NCBI GenBank assembly: GCA_049416425.1 | Contig: JBMSHD010000085.1 | Coordinates: 1-10,259, forward strand | DNA length: 10,259 bases | Reading direction: 5' to 3' | Origin: JBMSHD01 sp049416425 | Lineage (GTDB): Bacteria > Pseudomonadota > Gammaproteobacteria > Francisellales > Francisellaceae | Shown here: piece by piece, positions 6,580 to 10,259 of the stretch | Layout of the letters: every line of letters starts with the position of its first letter | How positions within the stretch are numbered: the stretch's first letter is position 1 | Notes under the pieces: model-generated | The model's database searches: none | What the model was told of the DNA's origin: nothing | Seen by the model: only the letters and a program-made list of their open reading frames with translations | Program-made: the position numbers and the translations under genes

Positions 6580-9309
6580 TCATTCCACATCGTCATCAGA
6601 GTTATTCGACGCGCTTTCAACTGATGATTGGTCATCATTCTCAGTTTGTAGCTCAGGTGGGTTTATGCCTGCAGCATCTTCAACTTCCGATTTTGGTCCA
6701 TACACAATTATCCTGGTTACCATTTGACTCTCATCGGCAAGCCCAAATTTCTGGGCTATTCTGCCCCAAAAATTATTCCAGGCTCCGCTTTCACGATAGT
6801 TTATCACCGCAACTTTCTGCCCATTGAGCTCAAAAATATTGGCTTCATTTCTGGCAATAGCCTTACTGATGGAAGATTTACCGACATTGCTTCCGGCTTG
6901 CTTCAGGATATCAGCTTCATCATACCCTTCTCCCTCTCCTCCATATGTTACATTGAAGTCATTAAGATCCATTTCTTCGCTGGATCCTCCAGCCGCTATA
7001 TATTCATCCATGCTTGAGCCCATTGTTCCGGCAAGTGCACCAAATATACCGGCAGTCAAAATTTCCTCCCCCTGTATCTTCAACCGATCACCACTGCCAT
7101 AAGCCATCGCCGCCTGTTGTGCCATATCGATTCCAGACATCGCCGCACTCATGGTTAATACGCGAGAAGTTATAGAAGACGACAGACTGTTGACCAGGTC
7201 TCCCCCTAATCCCATTGCCGCACCGAAGCCGGCACTGATACCCACGGCATTCCAATCACTGACCCCGGGTTTAAAGCCATATTCACTGTTGCCGATAAGC
7301 TGAGCGGATATCGACTGCGCCGCCCCACCCATGGCACCACCCACAACACCGCCTATACCACCGGCTATGCCGGCATCCGCGCCCATAGAACTGGCCATGG
7401 CAGCGGCACCGATACCAAAAGCAGCACCGGTAACCAACCCAACCGCCATGCTACCGAAGAAAATGGCGTCAAACTTGCTGCTGTTAAACTGCTTGAAAAA
7501 ACTCATATGTCCCGTTGGATCATCGTAGCTCATTGGATTTGCAGAGGCGTAATTATATCCGTTATAGGTTCCTTGACCACTGAAGGCATCATAACTGTCT
7601 TTTTTACCAAAACGACCGATCACCGGATCATAATCACGGTAACCATTTCCCAGCGTTATCCGCTGAGTGCTGCTATCAAACAAAGCACCGGCATAGCCAA
7701 ATAGTAAATTATTGATATCAAAAACCGTGCGATTGTCATCCGGGTCATAATCTGAATCAGCGGCGGTGTTGATTGGATTGAGCAGATCCGATTGAATACC
7801 ATAAGGGGTATAGGCATAAAAATGCTGAACCGTTTTCTGACTGTCGGTCGCTGTAATCACATTATCTTGAATATCACGATACAGATAATGGATCACACTA
7901 TTCTCATCCCCACTATCGATTATCTCGGCAAGCCCGGGAATCACATATTTATTGCTATCTCCCTGCACCATTTCACTGAGCTTACCACCATCATAAAAGA
8001 AATCAACCGTTTTGCCATTTTGCGTATCCTTCGAGTTGGCGATCGTTGAAGTCTCTGACGCCCGACTGCCATCCGGATAATACTCATACGCCGCATTCAC
8101 TGAATTTCCCGAGTTACTGCTTGAGTTTACCGTCGTTTGCTGCCCCAGTGAATTATAGACATATTGATTGCCGTAGGCATCCTGGGTCATATTGCCATCA
8201 TCATCATAACGATAGCTGCCGCTATTATAATGATTGTTTAACATCGTCTCATAATCATAATCACCACTGTGAGAAACGGACTCCAGCCTGTCTGGATAGT
8301 CGTCATAATAATTAAAGGTTGCCAGGTCGTACTGCCCGTTGCTGTAGTAGGTTTTAACCTTGGCCAATCCGCTGTTTAGCGTATAGGAGTAATCCTGCTG
8401 TGAGATCTCCATGCCAAAACTGTCTTTCGGAAACAGACTCTCATCACCGCTTATTTTGACCTGCTCCAGCTGATTGATGGAGTTATAGCCATACTGCATG
8501 GTGACACTGCCACTGTAGCCTGTTATGTTGGAGGCGGCTATAATGCTTGAGATATTGCCAACCAGAGTATAACTGTAGTCATAGCTCAACAGCACATCCG
8601 TCTGACTGCTGCCGATGATGAGTTTATCGACTCTACCCTCATCATCATAAGAAAAATAACTATTTAGCCCATTGCTGCGTAAAAGCGCCACCAGATGACC
8701 GGCATTATCATATTGATAGCTAAACGTTAGGGTATTTCCTTTACCGTCATTCACCACAACGCTTGCCAATCCATTGATTGAATAATAGTATTTTTCAATA
8801 ACACCATTACTGTCGGATTTTTCGATTAAATTTCCGGTATAGGCATCATAACCGTAGGTGAGCGTATAAACCGTCCCATCGGCTTCATGAAATACAGTGC
8901 TAATCACATGACCGCCTACATCATAGGCATAGCTGATGGAATTATCACCCTGTTCAATCATGCTGATACGATCGGTATTGCCTTCATAGCTGTAGCTTAT
9001 CGGCTCATCGGTTGCTGACTTATGATAAATGTCAGACACCGTATTGCTCGATGATACCGTGCTCACTCGTCCGAGTGTATCATAATTAAAAACCTGGTGC
9101 TGCTCCATTCTGTCACTTGCATCCGCGACAGAACCATCACTGTTATAGGTAGATTGCTGAGCGTTGCCATTGCCATCATAACCTGCTTTGAGGTTTCCGG
9201 TGACATTAAACAGCTCTGCTCCTAATAATTGATCGGCAAAAGTCGGTTGCAGTAAAACCACCACCGATAAAACCGATGCCGCTATCTTTTTTACGCTGAA
9301 ATTTTCCAT
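6580..9309 (-). CDS. RHS1: full-length secreted RHS/YD-repeat protein with Gly-rich linker
   Basis: RHS protein of about 909 aa. Three ATGs compete (9339, 9315, 9309). The one at 9309 has AAGGG exactly 6 nt upstream and begins directly with a signal peptide (MENFSVKKIAASVLSV..., cleavage near TFA-DQLL at residue 25). YD repeats run from about 45 to 540 (FNYDTLGRVSTV, YGYDAYTGNLIEK, YQYDNAGHLVAL, FSYDDEGRVDKL, YRYDDDGNMTQD). The core ends with the classical RHS block: YLYRDIQDNVI, DYDPVIGRF at about 559-567 and NPMSYDDPTGH at about 591-601. Next comes a Gly/Ala-rich hydrophobic region (about 618-705, repeated GxxxG patterns) that may insert in a membrane or translocate the tip. The last 130 residues (MDLNDFNVTYGG... 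to an acidic SNNSDDDVE tail) form a tip domain I cannot identify. RHS shells usually enclose a toxic C-terminus; toxicity here is inference. It follows protein A by 33 nt and precedes B by 19 nt. Confidence 0.9.
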   Translation of the reverse strand: MENFSVKKIAASVLSVVVLLQPTFADQLLGAELFNVTGNLKAGYDGNGNAQQSTYNSDGSVADASDRMEQHQVFNYDTLGRVSTVSSSNTVSDIYHKSATDEPISYSYEGNTDRISMIEQGDNSISYAYDVGGHVISTVFHEADGTVYTLTYGYDAYTGNLIEKSDSNGVIEKYYYSINGLASVVVNDGKGNTLTFSYQYDNAGHLVALLRSNGLNSYFSYDDEGRVDKLIIGSSQTDVLLSYDYSYTLVGNISSIIAASNITGYSGSVTMQYGYNSINQLEQVKISGDESLFPKDSFGMEISQQDYSYTLNSGLAKVKTYYSNGQYDLATFNYYDDYPDRLESVSHSGDYDYETMLNNHYNSGSYRYDDDGNMTQDAYGNQYVYNSLGQQTTVNSSSNSGNSVNAAYEYYPDGSRASETSTIANSKDTQNGKTVDFFYDGGKLSEMVQGDSNKYVIPGLAEIIDSGDENSVIHYLYRDIQDNVITATDSQKTVQHFYAYTPYGIQSDLLNPINTAADSDYDPDDNRTVFDINNLLFGYAGALFDSSTQRITLGNGYRDYDPVIGRFGKKDSYDAFSGQGTYNGYNYASANPMSYDDPTGHMSFFKQFNSSKFDAIFFGSMAVGLVTGAAFGIGAAAMASSMGADAGIAGGIGGVVGGAMGGAAQSISAQLIGNSEYGFKPGVSDWNAVGISAGFGAAMGLGGDLVNSLSSSITSRVLTMSAAMSGIDMAQQAAMAYGSGDRLKIQGEEILTAGIFGALAGTMGSSMDEYIAAGGSSEEMDLNDFNVTYGGEGEGYDEADILKQAGSNVGKSSISKAIARNEANIFELNGQKVAVINYRESGAWNNFWGRIAQKFGLADESQMVTRIIVYGPKSEVEDAAGINPPELQTENDDQSSVESASNNSDDDVE

Positions 9310-9315
9310 ACTCAT

Positions 9316-9320
9316 CCCTT
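9316..9320 (-). promoter_or_regulatory. Shine-Dalgarno deciding the RHS1 start
   Basis: AAGGG sits 6 nt before the ATG at 9309. The two upstream in-frame ATGs are not served: the one at 9315 abuts this site and the one at 9339 is only 3 nt after protein A's stop. It therefore fixes the start at the signal peptide. Confidence 0.65.
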
Positions 9321-9342
9321 GAAATTCAATCTTTAACATGAA

Positions 9343-10209
9343 TCAACACCCCCACATAAACAGCGGATAAAACTGAAGTGCTTCTGCAGGCGCCGTAAAA
9401 CTGTACGTGTCATCACCACAAACCCCGTCCCCCGGAAAAGCAATAGACAGCGGTATGGCAATATCATTACTGTTACCAGCTGTATCGGTTACCGTGGCAT
9501 CGATCGTCGCTGTAATGGAAGATTGGCTATCACCACCGCTTGAGCCACCGGTCTCCACATAAAAAATTCCACTGTCTTCCTGCTGATGATCTGCGATAAC
9601 AGCCACATTTCGGCAATCCTCCCCAAAACAACCGATATCATCATTAGTAAACCCATTGGTGGCATAGAGACCTTCGATGTAATCATCGCCGGTTGCGCTT
9701 TGCTGCTGTGCCACAGTTTGCTTAAAGCGATCATACCAGCTGTTATCATAGGGTTTTGCGGTGCTGGATCTTGATGTGACCACACAGGCTATCGTCGCCC
9801 CTGCGTTGCCTGAGCTGTCAATATTATAAAGCTCATAAACACCGTCACTGGTATGAAAAAAGGTAAACGTTCCTCCCGATATCAGCGAAACAGAATCACC
9901 TGAAGGCGTGCAGCTATAGAGTTTTCCATCGTAGCTGAAATCGATATCAGTGACGGCATCAATGGCATTCGGAATAAGCAGATTCTCGGTCTTCTCGCCC
10001 GTGTGACCGCCACCTTCATGCTTGCCCTTGACGCCAACATCAACCGGAACACCATATTGAGTCTCGGACGCATCCTTAAAATAGATTTCATCGATGATAA
10101 GCTCGCGAGAACCATAATTTCGGATATAAAAAGGCAATGTCATATACCCGGTCGAATTGCTGGTAGGTGGAGATATCGCAACCGTTTGATCATCACCTTC
10201 GGCAAAAAC
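9343..10209 (-). pseudogene. Protein A, 3' half, interrupted at the right by the element
   Basis: Third member of the B/C family, only the C-terminal about 289 codons. Native-type sequence is open up to about 10209 (VFAEGDDQTVAI..., aligning with LFEDSSAVIVPDG of B), where it meets the element end and an in-frame TGA. The first ATG in the remaining frame is at 10143 (MTLPFYIRNYG), but this lies mid-domain with no signal peptide, so it is not the original start. Shared with B: PVDVGVKGKHEGGGHTGEKT (B has PFDVGVKGMQEGGGHTGTKT), FSYDGKLYSC, and the Cys pair GCFGEDCRN followed by FYVETGG and VTDTAGN. The original 5' part should lie beyond the window, on the other side of the second element copy. 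The open frame is undamaged to its stop, so the interruption is recent or is bypassed. Confidence 0.75.
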
Positions 10210-10259
10210 TGGGTGCCTCGGGCCTCATAATAGATTTTGTATATCCATATACAAAATCG
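10209..10259 (-). mobile_element. Second copy of the insertion element, only 51 nt visible
   Basis: These 51 nt are identical to 4346-4396 and in the same orientation. They begin at the point where protein A's family similarity ends, so this is the same element end joined to a different host sequence. The rest lies outside the window. The window ends inside the repeat, which could also mark an assembly break. Confidence 0.75.
10233..10258. repeat. Perfect 12-bp palindrome near element end (copy 2)
   Basis: The same GATTTTGTATAT palindrome as in the complete copy, at the same distance from the element edge. Conservation without any change suggests a recent insertion or functional constraint. 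Confidence 0.75.

Noticed and set aside
1..10259. CRISPR arrays, tRNA or rRNA genes
   Set aside because: No regularly spaced repeats and no tRNA or rRNA signature sequences were seen on either strand.

Overview
The window is a compact run of genes all on the minus strand (transcribed right to left), with moderate GC (mid-40s by eye) and many predicted Sec signal peptides. It encodes two kinds of exported protein: RHS/YD-repeat proteins (polymorphic-toxin type) and a family of three related exported proteins that I do not recognise. The signal peptides and RHS architecture suggest a Gram-negative host, probably a gammaproteobacterium. I cannot place it further from sequence alone.

In transcription order the layout is: (1) protein A, the 3' half of a family member, cut off at the right edge by the end of a repeated element; (2) RHS1, a full-length secreted RHS protein of about 909 aa; (3) protein B, an intact 568-aa family member; (4) protein C, a family member split after about 56 codons by a ~291-bp non-coding element; (5) RHS2, a short RHS cassette with its own signal peptide, reduced to the C-terminal end of the RHS core and carrying a HAD-phosphatase-like tip; (6) RHS3, an exported N-terminal RHS module of 537 aa without core terminus or tip. 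Gaps between genes are 7 to 47 nt except for 100 nt before RHS3, so items 1-5 look like one operon. RHS3 may have its own transcription start or be the start of the next unit. The pattern 'family protein next to RHS protein' occurs repeatedly, suggesting that the unknown proteins work with the RHS proteins at or outside the cell envelope.

The most unusual feature is the repeated element. The complete copy (about 4347-4637) is about 54% GC by my count, has no plausible gene of its own, is rich in hairpins and ends in a perfect 12-bp palindrome. The last 51 nt of this element recur identically at the right window edge (10209-10259), inserted in another paralog in the same orientation. In protein C the insertion leaves both gene halves in the same frame, separated by three in-frame stops, so exact removal of about 291 nt would restore a normal protein. 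The best current readings are a non-autonomous mobile element carrying a structured RNA (HEARO/omega-RNA-like or other IS200/IS605-type derivative) or a small intron-like element. Neither can be settled without a covariance search and transcript data.
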